From positions 806,001 through 870,000 of the forward strand of contig NZ_LR738724.1 of assembly GCF_902702775.1 (NCBI RefSeq): 64,000 bases of DNA, written 5' to 3'. Both the position numbers and the translations under genes were made by a program. This DNA is from Streptococcus suis. Its GTDB lineage: Bacteria; Bacillota; Bacilli; Lactobacillales; Streptococcaceae. Numbering within the stretch: position 1 is the stretch's first letter; each line of letters starts with the position of its first letter. Below are positions 45,749 to 54,466 of the stretch, piece after piece. The notes below the pieces were generated by a model. It was given only the letters and a program-made list of their open reading frames with translations. It did not search any database and had not been told where the DNA came from.

Positions 45749-46150
45749 ATGATTACTTTATTTTTGTCACCGAGTTGTACCAGTTGTCGTAAAGCTCGTG
45801 CTTGGCTGACAAGTCACGAAGTCCCTTTTATTGAGCACAATATTATGACTAGCCCTCTAACTGCTGAGGAATTGAAGAACATTTTAGCATTGACAGAAAA
45901 TGGGACAGATGATTTGATTTCTACCCGTTCAAAAGTTTTTCAGAAGCTAGATATTGATGTTGATGAGCTTTCTGTGAAGCAACTTATTGGGTTAATTGAA
46001 ACCTATCCAAGTCTCTTACGACGTCCGATTATTTTGGACGAGAAGCGGATGCAGATTGGTTTTAACGAAGATGAAATTCGTGCATTTCTTCCGCGCAAGT
46101 ACCGTAAACAAGAATTGAGAAATGCCACATTACGAGCAGAAATAGGATAA
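45749..46150 (+). CDS. spx: Spx/ArsC-family transcriptional regulator
   Basis: 133 aa. The redox switch CTSC stands at residues 10-13 ([20 protein letters not shown]), followed by the ArsC-like fold and the RNA-polymerase-binding region around [29 protein letters not shown]. Spx binds the alpha subunit of RNA polymerase and turns on thiol-stress genes. Streptococci usually have two Spx proteins (SpxA1, SpxA2); I do not decide which one this is. I chose the ATG at 45749, with GAGGGG nine bases upstream; ATGs at 45725 and 45740 add only MFLEG MED. Confidence 0.92.
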   Translation: MITLFLSPSCTSCRKARAWLTSHEVPFIEHNIMTSPLTAEELKNILALTENGTDDLISTRSKVFQKLDIDVDELSVKQLIGLIETYPSLLRRPIILDEKRMQIGFNEDEIRAFLPRKYRKQELRNATLRAEIG

Positions 46151-46155
46151 AAGAT

Positions 46156-46434
46156 ATGAACAAAAATTATTCATATCCACTTGATTTTTCGTGGAGCACA
46201 GAGGAGATTTCCTCCGTGCTTTCTTTTTTGAATCAGGTGGAGGCAGCTTATGAAAAAGGAGCAGATGCGGTAGCTATATTAGCTAGTTATAAAAGCTTCA
46301 AAGATGTTGTTAAAAGTAAGGGACAGGAACGTCAAATTGATCGTGACTTTGAAGCAGTTTCTGGTTATTCAACCTATCGAGTTGTTAAGGCTGCTCGAGA
46401 TAAGGGGAAAGGAGTTATTCGTTTTGGAAACTAA
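46156..46434 (+). CDS. UPF0223 family protein
   Basis: 92 aa. The whole protein fits UPF0223 ([31 protein letters not shown].., [33 protein letters not shown]). A small helical protein of unknown role. It lies between spx and the inositol-phosphatase gene, which starts 11 bp before its end. Confidence 0.88.
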   Translation: MNKNYSYPLDFSWSTEEISSVLSFLNQVEAAYEKGADAVAILASYKSFKDVVKSKGQERQIDRDFEAVSGYSTYRVVKAARDKGKGVIRFGN

Positions 46435-47182
46435 GTATCACTTTGCCCAAACGATTGTTCTGGAGGCTGGAAATTTTCTCCGACAGCATCTACATGATGA
46501 TCTTCAGATTGAAGAAAAGGGTGACTTTACAGACTTGGTAACGCACCTTGATAAACAAGTGCAAGAAATGCTGACTCAACAGATTCAATCTCGCTATCAA
46601 GGTGATGGGATTTTAGGTGAGGAAGGTGGAGACGTTTCTTCTATTCATGAGGGAAATGTTTGGGTTATTGATCCAATTGATGGCACCACAAATTTTATTG
46701 CTCAGAAAACTGATTTTGCCATTATGATTGCCTATTTTGAAAATGGAGTAGGAAAGTTTGGTATCATTTATGATGTCATGCGAGACAAACTTTTCCATGG
46801 AGGAGATTCGTTCCCTGTTTATTGCAATCAAGAACGCTTAAAGAAACCAGAGCTGCGCCCTCTTCGCCAGAGTTTGATAGGAATCAATGCACAGTTGTAT
46901 GCAGCCAATGCACATGGAGTGGCAGAATTAGCAAATCAAAGTTTAGGTACAAGATCTGTAGGAAGTGCTGGAATTGGTTTCGCCCACGTTCTGGAAGGAA
47001 GATTATTTGCCTATGCTTCTTATCTGTGTCCATGGGACTACGCAGCAGCCAGTATTATTGGTTCCTCTTTAGGCTTAGTCATGTTAAGTTTTGATGGTCC
47101 GAGTCTGGCCTATGATAAGCGAGAGTTTGTCATGCTAGTATCAGAATCCCATCTTGAGGAAGTGAAGGGGTATATATTCTAA
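46424..47182 (+). CDS. Inositol monophosphatase family protein
   Basis: 252 aa from a TTG start at 46424 (AAAGGAG nine bases upstream). No ATG lies between the upstream gene and the conserved domain, and the frame before is the shadow of the UPF0223 gene. Metal-site motifs: [20 protein letters not shown] and the [16 protein letters not shown] segment. It hydrolyses inositol phosphate or a related phosphate such as PAP or fructose bisphosphate. It overlaps rsmF by one base (TAATG). Confidence 0.88.
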   Translation: METKYHFAQTIVLEAGNFLRQHLHDDLQIEEKGDFTDLVTHLDKQVQEMLTQQIQSRYQGDGILGEEGGDVSSIHEGNVWVIDPIDGTTNFIAQKTDFAIMIAYFENGVGKFGIIYDVMRDKLFHGGDSFPVYCNQERLKKPELRPLRQSLIGINAQLYAANAHGVAELANQSLGTRSVGSAGIGFAHVLEGRLFAYASYLCPWDYAAASIIGSSLGLVMLSFDGPSLAYDKREFVMLVSESHLEEVKGYIF

Positions 47183-48483
47183 TGCAATTACCACAGGATT
47201 TTATAGATAAATATAATCATTTGCTTGGTAGTGAAGCCCAAGCATTTTTTGAGAGTTTTGAACAAGACCCAATCTCAGGCTTTCGCACAAATCCTCTTAA
47301 AGAAAGCCAATTGGACTTTGAGCAACCAATCCCTAATATGACTTGGTCATACTATGGTAAGGTCTCAGGAAAGTCTCCAGAACATGTAACTGGCTTAGTC
47401 TACTCACAAGAGCCAGCTGCACAGGTTGTCGGTCAGATTGCAGCTCCGGAAAAAGGGATGAAAGTGCTGGACTTGGCAGCAGCGCCAGGAGGAAAGTCTA
47501 CTCACTTGCTTTCATACTTAGAAAATACGGGGCTCTTGGTTAGTAATGAAATTTCCAACAAACGAGCAAAAATCTTGGCTGAAAATATTGAGCGTTTCGG
47601 AGCGAGGAATGTTGTTGTAACAAATGAATCAGCAGACCGCTTGGAAAAGGTCTTTCCAGGATATTTCGATATGATTGTCCTAGATGCTCCCTGTTCAGGT
47701 GAAGGGATGTTTCGAAAAGACCCCGATGCGATTCAATATTGGTCCAAACATTATCCAGCACAATGTGCAAGCTTACAAAGAGAGATTTTAGAATCGGCCT
47801 TGAATATGTTGGCTCCAGATGGTCAATTGATTTATTCTACTTGCACTTGGTCACCAGAGGAAAATGAAGAAGTAGTGACTTGGCTCTTAGAACAATATGA
47901 TTTGGAACTGATAGACATTCCTAAAATCAATGGAATGGTAGAAGGAATCGGCTATACAGAAGTTGCTCGTATGTATCCGCACCATTTTGCAGGAGAAGGT
48001 CAGTTCGTTGCCAAATTTAGATTTCTAGGTGAAGCCAGTCAGAAAAAATTAAAACCAGGAAAATCCAATTTGAATAGAGAACAGCAAGCTCTCTGGAAAG
48101 AATTTGAACAGAAGCATTTAAAGGTTCAATTGGATGGTTTACTGCAGGTTTTTGGCGACAATCTCTATCTACTGCCACATGGCCTTCCTGATTTATCAAA
48201 AGTAAAGATTGCTCGAAATGGCCTTCACTTGGGGACGTTTAAGAAAAAAAGATTTGAACCAAGTTTTGCTTTAGGTCTAGCACTCCATAGTTCGGAGGTT
48301 AAAAATCGAGTGGAAATCAGCTTAGAAGAATTCTCGTCCTATACTGCTGGACATACAATAGCTGTGTCCAAGGATTTAGCTAATGGCTGGTATCAGGTAG
48401 CAGTTCAGGGGAACGGTCTTGGTTTCGCAAAAATTGTATCTGGAATGCTTAAAAATGGCTTTCCAAAAGGGCTGAGATTTTAA
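47182..48483 (+). CDS. rsmF: 16S rRNA (cytosine) C5-methyltransferase, RsmF/YebU type
   Basis: 433 aa. The SAM-dependent NOL1/NOP2/Sun core has LDLAAAPGGKST (SAM), VLDAPCSGEGMFRK (PCSG with catalytic Cys) and LIYSTCTWSPEENE (TC motif). The C-terminal RsmF-like RNA-binding part follows (NGLHLGTFKKKRFEPSFALGLAL). It starts inside the stop of the preceding gene, so translation is coupled. Exact target base is inferred from family. Confidence 0.88.
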   Translation: MQLPQDFIDKYNHLLGSEAQAFFESFEQDPISGFRTNPLKESQLDFEQPIPNMTWSYYGKVSGKSPEHVTGLVYSQEPAAQVVGQIAAPEKGMKVLDLAAAPGGKSTHLLSYLENTGLLVSNEISNKRAKILAENIERFGARNVVVTNESADRLEKVFPGYFDMIVLDAPCSGEGMFRKDPDAIQYWSKHYPAQCASLQREILESALNMLAPDGQLIYSTCTWSPEENEEVVTWLLEQYDLELIDIPKINGMVEGIGYTEVARMYPHHFAGEGQFVAKFRFLGEASQKKLKPGKSNLNREQQALWKEFEQKHLKVQLDGLLQVFGDNLYLLPHGLPDLSKVKIARNGLHLGTFKKKRFEPSFALGLALHSSEVKNRVEISLEEFSSYTAGHTIAVSKDLANGWYQVAVQGNGLGFAKIVSGMLKNGFPKGLRF

Positions 48484-48539
48484 AATAAATCAGCAGATTT
48501 TTTTTGCAACTTGTCTTTTTATATGATATAGTGGATGAG

Positions 48540-48567
48540 TGGAAATATCTTGTAAATTCTATGTAAA
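48540..48567 (+). promoter_or_regulatory. Pho-box-like direct repeats before pstS
   Basis: TGGAAA (48540), TGTAAA (48551) and TGTAAA (48562) at exact 11-bp steps; on the minus strand this is TTTACA-N5-TTTACA, the form of PhoP boxes. It probably binds the phosphate response regulator (PnpR/PhoP type). A -10-like TAAAAT follows at 48564. Confidence 0.6.
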
Positions 48568-48620
48568 ATACAGAGTTAATTTTAGGAGATTCCACTGAAA
48601 AATGTAAAGGAAAAAACGAA

Positions 48621-49490
48621 ATGAAAAAAAAGCAGAAGCTTGGAATTGCAGCTTTGTTTCTTTTGAGTAGTATGGCTCTTTCTGGTTGTTCTTCTTGGAT
48701 CGATCGAGGAGAGTCTATTACAGCCGTAGGTTCGACAGCGCTTCAACCACTTGTTGAGGCAGCAGCAGATGAATTTGGTAGTGTCAATATCGGTAAATCC
48801 ATCAACGTTCAGGGTGGAGGATCAGGTACTGGCTTGTCACAAGTTCAGTCTGGAGCTGTTCAGATTGGTAACTCTGACGTATTTGCTGAGGAAAAAGATG
48901 GTATTGATGCAAGTAAACTTGTTGACCATCAAGTAGCAGTAGCTGGTTTGGCCGTTATTGTAAATGAGCAAGTATCGGTTAAAGATATTACTACAGAAGA
49001 TCTGCGTAAAATTTTTACTGGTGAGGTTACCAACTGGAAAGAACTGGGTGGTAAGGATTTGGAAATTTCAATCATTAACCGTGCAGCTAGTTCAGGTTCA
49101 CGTGCGACCTTTGATAGTGTTATCATGGATGGACAAACCGCAGCTCAGAGTCAAGAACAAGATTCTAACGGTATGGTAAAATCTATTGTTGCTCAGACAC
49201 CAGGTGCAATTTCCTACCTATCATTTGCTTATATAGATGATTCCGTTAAAACAATTAAGCTAAACGGTTTTGAACCAACTGCTGAAAATGTAGCAACAAA
49301 TGATTGGCCAATTTGGTCCTATGAGCATATGTATACGATGGGAAAAGCGACTGATTTGACAGAAGAATTTTTAGATTACATGATGTCAGATGAAGTTCAA
49401 AATGGTATCGTTGAAAGTATGGGATACATTTCTATCAACGATATGAAAGTTGTGAAAAGTGCTGATGGCACGGTGACTGAGAAGGAGTAA
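48621..49490 (+). CDS. pstS: Phosphate ABC transporter substrate-binding lipoprotein
   Basis: 289 aa. Lipobox ALSGCSS; PstS fold with the phosphate-binding [32 protein letters not shown] and [13 protein letters not shown] segments. It captures inorganic phosphate outside the membrane for PstCAB. First gene of pstSCAB1B2phoU, 2 bp before pstC; AAAGGA lies before the ATG. Expression is probably induced by phosphate shortage through the direct repeats upstream. Confidence 0.96.
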   Translation: MKKKQKLGIAALFLLSSMALSGCSSWIDRGESITAVGSTALQPLVEAAADEFGSVNIGKSINVQGGGSGTGLSQVQSGAVQIGNSDVFAEEKDGIDASKLVDHQVAVAGLAVIVNEQVSVKDITTEDLRKIFTGEVTNWKELGGKDLEISIINRAASSGSRATFDSVIMDGQTAAQSQEQDSNGMVKSIVAQTPGAISYLSFAYIDDSVKTIKLNGFEPTAENVATNDWPIWSYEHMYTMGKATDLTEEFLDYMMSDEVQNGIVESMGYISINDMKVVKSADGTVTEKE

Positions 49491-49492
49491 GC

Positions 49493-50410
49493 ATGAAAAA
49501 CGAACAACTAGCAAAAGAGTTATCGTCTCCATCTAAAAATTCTCGATTAGAGAAGTTTGGTAAGGTAATTACATTCCTTTGTCTATCATTGATTGTCTTT
49601 ATTGTTGCAATGATTTTGATTTTCGTTGCGCAGCGTGGATTATCGACTTTCTTTGTTGACGGTGTGAGCATCACTGATTTCTTATTTGGAAGCAAGTGGG
49701 AACCAAGCTCGAAAATATTTGGTGCTCTGCCAATGATTTCAGGTTCTTTCATTGTTACGATTCTGTCAGCTGTTGTTGCGACCCCTATCGCAATCGGTGC
49801 AGCGGTCTTCATGACAGAAATATCACCAAAACGTGGTGCAAAAATCTTACAACCTGTTATCGAACTGTTGGTTGGTATTCCATCGGTTGTATATGGTTTC
49901 ATTGGTTTGCAAGTAGTTGTACCATTTGTACGTTCAATCTTCGGTGGAACAGGTTTCGGTATCTTGTCGGGTGTATTTGTACTTTTCGTTATGATTTTGC
50001 CAACAGTAACCTTTATGACGGTTGACAGTTTGCGTGCAGTACCTCGTCACTACCGCGAAGCAAGTTTGGCTATGGGAGCTACCCGCTGGCAGACGATTTG
50101 GCGTGTTATTTTGAACGCGGCTAAGCCAGGTATTTTTACGGCCGTTATCTTTGGTATGGCGCGTGCCTTTGGTGAAGCCTTGGCTATTCAGATGGTAGTG
50201 GGGAACTCTGCGGTTATCCCGACTTCCTTGACAACGCCAGCAGCGACTTTGACTTCTGTTTTGACAATGGGTATCGGTAATACGGTTATGGGAACTGTTC
50301 AGAACAACGTCCTATGGTCCTTGGCCCTAGTCTTGCTCTTGATGAGCCTTATCTTTAACATGATTATGAAATTTATTACGAGAGAGGGTAAGAAAAACTA
50401 TGCACGCTAA
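49493..50410 (+). CDS. pstC: Phosphate ABC transporter permease PstC
   Basis: 305 aa with six membrane spans. PstC features: GLSTFFVDGVSITDFLFGSKWEPSSKIFGALPMISGSFIVT, the IELLVGIPSVVYGFIGL segment and the EAA loop YREASLAMGATRWQTIWRVILNAAKPGI. It forms the phosphate channel with PstA. It overlaps pstA by 11 bp. Confidence 0.95.
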   Translation: MKNEQLAKELSSPSKNSRLEKFGKVITFLCLSLIVFIVAMILIFVAQRGLSTFFVDGVSITDFLFGSKWEPSSKIFGALPMISGSFIVTILSAVVATPIAIGAAVFMTEISPKRGAKILQPVIELLVGIPSVVYGFIGLQVVVPFVRSIFGGTGFGILSGVFVLFVMILPTVTFMTVDSLRAVPRHYREASLAMGATRWQTIWRVILNAAKPGIFTAVIFGMARAFGEALAIQMVVGNSAVIPTSLTTPAATLTSVLTMGIGNTVMGTVQNNVLWSLALVLLLMSLIFNMIMKFITREGKKNYAR

Positions 50411-51287
50411 AAAATTTGATAAATTGGCGACTGGTATTCTTTACTCAATCGCTGGTGTGATTGTCGTTATCTTGACGTCACTGATTCTTTATATCTTGCT
50501 ACGTGGTCTGCCACATGTAAGCTGGGATTTTTTGACAAGTAAATCTTCATCTTACAAAGCTGGCGGAGGTATTGGAATTCAGCTCTACAACTCATTCTTC
50601 CTATTGGTTGTGACGCTCTTGATTTCTGTTCCCTTGTCAACCGGGGCAGGTATTTATTTGGCTGAATATGCTAAAAAAGGTCCATTGACTAACTTTATCC
50701 GTACCTGTATTGAGATTTTGTCATCCCTACCGTCCGTTGTCGTTGGTTTGTTTGGTTACTTGATTTTCGTTGTTCAGTTTGAGTACGGTTTTTCTATCTT
50801 ATCAGGTGCCTTGGCTCTTACAGTCTTCAACTTACCACAGATGACGCGTAACGTAGAGGACAGCCTTCGTCACGTTCACCATACACAACGTGAAGCAGGA
50901 TTGGCTCTTGGTCTATCACGTTGGGAAACTGTTCTCCATGTTGTTATTCCAGAAGCACTTCCAGGGATTGTAACAGGTATCGTCTTGGCATCTGGTCGTA
51001 TCTTCGGTGAAGCAGCAGCTCTTATCTACACGGCTGGTCAGTCAGCTCCAGCTCTTGACTGGTCAAACTGGAATCCATTGAGTGTTACTAGTCCGATTTC
51101 TATCTTCCGTCAATCAGAAACCCTTGCGGTTCATATCTGGAAGGTAAACAGCGAAGGGACAATCCCAGATGCAACCCAAGTTTCTGCTGGTTCAGCAGCA
51201 ATCCTCTTGATTTTCATCTTGATTTTCAACCTTTCTGCACGATATATCGGTAAGAAACTTCATGCGAAAATGACTTCAGCAGCCTAG
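50400..51287 (+). CDS. pstA: Phosphate ABC transporter permease PstA
   Basis: 295 aa with six membrane spans; features GIGIQLYNSFFLLVVTLLISVPLSTGAGIYLAEY, IEILSSLPSVVVGLFGYLIF and the EAA loop TQREAGLALGLSRWETVLHVVIPEALPGI. It pairs with PstC. The ATG lies in the end of pstC after GAGAGGG. Confidence 0.95.
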   Translation: MHAKKFDKLATGILYSIAGVIVVILTSLILYILLRGLPHVSWDFLTSKSSSYKAGGGIGIQLYNSFFLLVVTLLISVPLSTGAGIYLAEYAKKGPLTNFIRTCIEILSSLPSVVVGLFGYLIFVVQFEYGFSILSGALALTVFNLPQMTRNVEDSLRHVHHTQREAGLALGLSRWETVLHVVIPEALPGIVTGIVLASGRIFGEAAALIYTAGQSAPALDWSNWNPLSVTSPISIFRQSETLAVHIWKVNSEGTIPDATQVSAGSAAILLIFILIFNLSARYIGKKLHAKMTSAA

Positions 51288-51311
51288 AAGTCTGACTTAT
51301 AAGGAGAAAAA

Positions 51312-52115
51312 ATGGCAGATTACAACTGGAATGAACGCCATATCATTACTTTTCCAGAGGAGAATATCGCCCTTTCGACAAAAGATGTTCATGTTTACTA
51401 TGGTAAAAATGAAGCGATCAAGGGCATTGATATGCAGTTCGAAAAAAATAAAATTACAGCCTTGATTGGACCATCAGGGTGTGGGAAATCAACCTATCTT
51501 CGCAGTCTTAATCGTATGAATGATACTATTGATATTGCTAAGGTAACCGGTCAAATTCTTTATGAAGGAATCGACATCAATAGACCAGACATGAACGTTT
51601 ACGAAATTCGTAAGCATATCGGAATGGTATTCCAACGTCCCAACCCATTTGCAAAATCTATTTATCGTAACATCACATTCGCACATGAACGTGCAGGCGT
51701 GAAAGATAAGCAGGTTTTGGATGAGATTGTTGAAACTTCTCTGAAACAAGCAGCCCTTTGGGATCAGGTAAAAGATGACTTGCACAAGTCAGCCTTTACC
51801 TTATCAGGTGGACAGCAACAGCGTTTGTGTATTGCACGAGCTATCTCTGTAAAACCACAAATCTTGCTTATGGATGAGCCTGCATCAGCCTTGGACCCGA
51901 TTGCGACTATGCAGTTAGAAGAAACTATGTTTGAATTGAAGAAGGACTACACCATTATCATTGTTACGCACAATATGCAACAAGCAGCTCGTGCAAGTGA
52001 TTACACAGCTTTCTTCTATCTGGGTGACTTGATTGAATATGATAAGACAGCAAACGTCTTCCAGAATGCAAAACTCAAGTCAACTAGTGACTACGTTTCA
52101 GGACATTTTGGATAG
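51312..52115 (+). CDS. pstB1: Phosphate ABC transporter ATP-binding protein PstB (copy 1)
   Basis: 267 aa. Walker [12 protein letters not shown], the PstB-specific [18 protein letters not shown], signature [14 protein letters not shown], Walker [14 protein letters not shown] and an intact switch histidine in [20 protein letters not shown]. An N-terminal extension of about 20 residues ([21 protein letters not shown]) is not found in copy 2. Copy 2 follows after 11 bp. Confidence 0.95.
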   Translation: MADYNWNERHIITFPEENIALSTKDVHVYYGKNEAIKGIDMQFEKNKITALIGPSGCGKSTYLRSLNRMNDTIDIAKVTGQILYEGIDINRPDMNVYEIRKHIGMVFQRPNPFAKSIYRNITFAHERAGVKDKQVLDEIVETSLKQAALWDQVKDDLHKSAFTLSGGQQQRLCIARAISVKPQILLMDEPASALDPIATMQLEETMFELKKDYTIIIVTHNMQQAARASDYTAFFYLGDLIEYDKTANVFQNAKLKSTSDYVSGHFG

Positions 52116-52126
52116 AAAGGGAACAA

Positions 52127-52885
52127 ATGACAACACCTATTTTACAAGTAAAAGATTTGTCTGTTTACTATAACAAGAAAAAAGCCTTGAATAATGTGTC
52201 AATCGATTTCTATCCAAATGAAATTACTGCTTTGATTGGACCATCTGGTTCTGGTAAGTCAACCCTCTTGCGTTCTATTAACCGTATGGGAGATTTAAAC
52301 CCAGAGGTAACATTGACAGGTGCGATTGATTACAACGGAAAAAACATATACAGTCCTCGTACGGATACTGTTGATCTTCGTAAGGAAATCGGTATGGTCT
52401 TCCAACAACCAAACCCATTCCCTATGTCTATCTATGAAAATGTTGTCTACGGTCTTCGTATCAATGGTATTAAGGACAAGCAACTTCTTGATGAGACTGT
52501 AGAGCGTGCCTTGATTGGTGCTTCTATTTGGAACGAGGTTAAGGATCGTTTGCACGATTCAGCAGTTGGTTTGTCTGGTGGTCAGCAGCAACGTGTATGT
52601 GTGGCCCGCGTATTGGCGACAAGCCCAAAAATTATTTTGTTGGATGAGCCAACTTCAGCCCTTGACCCAATCTCGGCTGGTAAAATTGAGGACACACTTT
52701 ATGGTCTGAAAGATAAGTATACAATGGTGCTAGTAACACGTTCTATGCAACAGGCATCACGTATTTCAGATCGAACAGGTTTCTTCCTTGATGGCGATTT
52801 GATAGAATACAATTTGACAAAAGAAATGTTCATGAACCCTGCAAACAAAGAGACAGAAGATTATATTACAGGTAAGTTTGGTTAG
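52127..52885 (+). CDS. pstB2: Phosphate ABC transporter ATP-binding protein PstB (copy 2, Arg in H-loop)
   Basis: 252 aa. Walker [41 protein letters not shown], signature [14 protein letters not shown] and Walker [14 protein letters not shown] are all intact. The H-loop, normally VTHNMQQ, reads [19 protein letters not shown]: the switch histidine is Arg. Two unequal PstB proteins may thus form a heterodimer with one normal and one altered catalytic site. phoU follows after 26 bp. Confidence 0.94.
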   Translation: MTTPILQVKDLSVYYNKKKALNNVSIDFYPNEITALIGPSGSGKSTLLRSINRMGDLNPEVTLTGAIDYNGKNIYSPRTDTVDLRKEIGMVFQQPNPFPMSIYENVVYGLRINGIKDKQLLDETVERALIGASIWNEVKDRLHDSAVGLSGGQQQRVCVARVLATSPKIILLDEPTSALDPISAGKIEDTLYGLKDKYTMVLVTRSMQQASRISDRTGFFLDGDLIEYNLTKEMFMNPANKETEDYITGKFG

Positions 52886-52911
52886 GCCTGTTAAAAAGAA
52901 AAGAGGTTTAT

Positions 52912-53568
52912 ATGTTAAGAGCGCAGTTTGAAGAAGAATTAGGAAAACTTCACAATCAATTTTACGCCATGGGAAATGAAGTTTTGGCTCAAATTAATAA
53001 TGCTGTTCGTGCCTTTACAACTCATGATCGTGAATTGGCTAAAGAAGTGATCGAAGCCGATAAAAAAATCAATGATTTTGAAATTAAACTCGAAAAGAAA
53101 TCTTTAGAGATTATTGCTTTGCAACAACCAGTTTCTACAGATTTACGTCGAGTAATCACTGTCTTGAAAGCAACAAGTGACTTAGAACGTATGGGAGACC
53201 ACGCAGTTTCGATCGCAAAAGCTGCTATTCGTATGAAAGGCGAAGTCCGTATTCCAGTAGTTGAAGATGAAGTGAAGAAGATGGGGCGCGAAGTTCGAAA
53301 ACTTGTTGAAGAAACTTTGGAGCTTTATCTTGGTGATGCGGATATGGAAGTCGCATATGAAGTAGCTGCTCGTGATGAGGTTGTTAATGAGTTTTATTCA
53401 AGTATCCAAGAATTGACAACGGAAGAAATCAAGAAGAATCCAGAATCCTTGGTTGCTGGTCGCGACTATTACCAAGTTTTAACCTACTTGGAACGTGTCG
53501 GTGATTATGCTAAAAATATTTGTGAGTGGGTTGTTTATCTACGCACAGGTGATATTACAGAGTTGTAA
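52912..53568 (+). CDS. phoU: Phosphate transport regulator PhoU
   Basis: 218 aa, all-helical. Two PhoU repeats are visible: residues about 10-100 (FYAMGNEVLAQINNAVRAFTTHDRELAKEVIEADKKINDFE...DLRRVITVLKATSDLERMGDHAVSIAKAA) and a second ending LTYLERVGDYAKNICEWVVYL. The E/DxxxD metal motifs are kept in both. It signals phosphate status from the Pst complex to the sensor kinase and limits uptake. Last gene of the pst operon, followed by a terminator. Confidence 0.95.
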   Translation: MLRAQFEEELGKLHNQFYAMGNEVLAQINNAVRAFTTHDRELAKEVIEADKKINDFEIKLEKKSLEIIALQQPVSTDLRRVITVLKATSDLERMGDHAVSIAKAAIRMKGEVRIPVVEDEVKKMGREVRKLVEETLELYLGDADMEVAYEVAARDEVVNEFYSSIQELTTEEIKKNPESLVAGRDYYQVLTYLERVGDYAKNICEWVVYLRTGDITEL

Positions 53569-53571
53569 TTC

Positions 53572-53597
53572 AGAAGTCCGAGAGGGCTTCTTTTTTA
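53572..53597 (+). terminator. pst-phoU terminator
   Basis: AGAAGTCC-GAGA-GGGCTTCT followed by T6. Confidence 0.88.
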
Positions 53598-53628
53598 TGT
53601 AATAAACTTTTATAAAAATGCTGGATTT

Positions 53629-53661
53629 CTTTAGCTTGGTTTAAGTTTTTAGTAATATACT
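53629..53661 (+). promoter_or_regulatory. CiaR-box-like promoter of the MPPGQGG-repeat gene
   Basis: CTTTAG (53629-53634), five bases, TTTAAG (53640-53645), ten bases, TATACT (53656-53661). The CiaR site described for pneumococcus is NTTAAG-N5-WTTAAG placed 10-11 bp before the -10. One position of the first half differs; spacing is exact. Confidence 0.5.
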
Positions 53662-53733
53662 ATTATCATCAGGTAAAGAGGAGTTATTTAGTGGGCCTCA
53701 TTCTGATAATATTCTATTGAAAAGAGGAATTTC

Positions 53734-54273
53734 ATGTCATTTATTAATCAATTTAAGTCACAGTCAAAAACAGTACTAGCTGCTGTTGTGATTTCAGCTG
53801 CTACCTTGGGCTTTGCAGGGGGAATGAGTATTTCGAAAAGCTCAACAGGAGTTTCAACACAAAGTCAGGCAAGTTTGGCGCAAAATAATTCTGCAGCAAC
53901 GAATGGACAGGTAGCCGCATCTGCGAATACCCAAGGTATGCCACCAGGTCAAGGTGGAGCTCCCCAAGACATGCCACCAGGACAGGGTGGAGTACCCCAA
54001 GGCATGCCACCAGGTCAGGGTGGAACTAGCCAAGGTATGCCACCAGGTCAAGGTGGAGCTCCCCAAGACATGCCACCAGGCCAAGGTGGAGCTAGCCAAG
54101 GCATGCCACCAGGTCAAGGAGGTCCTAGCCAAGGTACAACCCCTCCTGATGCAACAAGTGGAGCAACCCAGTCAAACTCGAGTACTTCTTCTGATGAAGT
54201 GAATGCTTTAAAAGAGAAGAATCAAGAAATTAAAGCTCACATTTCAGGGGATAGTAGTTCTTCTAATCAATAA
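53734..54273 (+). CDS. Secreted/anchored protein with six 11-residue MPPGQGG repeats
   Basis: 179 aa. An N-terminal signal or anchor segment (SKTVLAAVVISAATLGFAGGMSI) is followed by a Ser/Ala/Gln-rich stretch, six perfect-length repeats of Q(G/D)MPPGQGG-x-x (about residues 67-132), and a Ser-rich, charged tail (NALKEKNQEIKAHISGDSSS). It has no LPXTG or Cys. AGAGG is found before the ATG. It is placed directly upstream of ciaRH and has a CiaR-box-like promoter, so membership in the CiaR regulon is inferred. Similar Gly/Pro-rich proteins exist in Firmicutes, but I know of no function. Confidence 0.75.
   Translation: MSFINQFKSQSKTVLAAVVISAATLGFAGGMSISKSSTGVSTQSQASLAQNNSAATNGQVAASANTQGMPPGQGGAPQDMPPGQGGVPQGMPPGQGGTSQGMPPGQGGAPQDMPPGQGGASQGMPPGQGGPSQGTTPPDATSGATQSNSSTSSDEVNALKEKNQEIKAHISGDSSSSNQ
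53932..54129 (+). repeat. Six 33-bp tandem repeats in a coding region
   Basis: Units start at 53932, 53965, 53998, 54031, 54064 and 54097; each begins CAAG(G/A). ATGCCACCAGG and encodes 11 residues. Units 2 and 5 share QDMPP, the others QGMPP, which suggests past duplication of blocks. Length variation by slippage is likely. Confidence 0.92.
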
Positions 54274-54303
54274 ACATTGAGATTTTGGTTTCTACTTGTT
54301 CCA

Positions 54304-54466
54304 TGATATAATGAACACGTATCAATAAATAGTTAGCTAAAGCCTACCCGATCATTCATTTTTAAGATGGTCACAACGGGACTTTATCTAACCATTTCTA
54401 TTAAAGACCATGCCCTGTGTCCAGGTCTTTGGTTTGTTTATTAAACCGAAACATAAGGAGTATATG
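54304..54466 (+). ncRNA. ciaR promoter and structured 5' leader RNA candidate
   Basis: TGA-TATAAT ends at 54312, so transcription should start near 54319, about 148 nt before ciaR. The leader can fold into one long interrupted stem: GTTAG (54332) with CTAAC (54388), TAAAG (54338) with CTTTA (54382), CCCG (54347) with CGGG (54377), and ATCAT (54351) with ATGGT (54367). Two more hairpins follow: AAAGACC/GGTCTTT (54403, 54424) and GGTTT/AAACC (54431, 54443), the latter close to the AAGGAG ribosome site. It does not match a riboswitch class I know. Confidence 0.45.

Noticed and set aside
53932..54129. Regular 33-bp repeats suggesting a CRISPR array
   Set aside because: There are no unique spacers; the units are contiguous and encode 11 residues each in an open frame with signal segment and ribosome site.
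53854..54132. 92-residue open frame opposite the MPPGQGG repeats
   Set aside because: It is the antisense shadow of a repeat without stops; no ribosome site, Trp-rich periodic translation.
54291..54312. CiaR box at the ciaR promoter itself
   Set aside because: No TTAAG repeat is found 10-11 bp before the TATAAT; the single TTTAAG at 54361-54365 lies within the leader without a partner.
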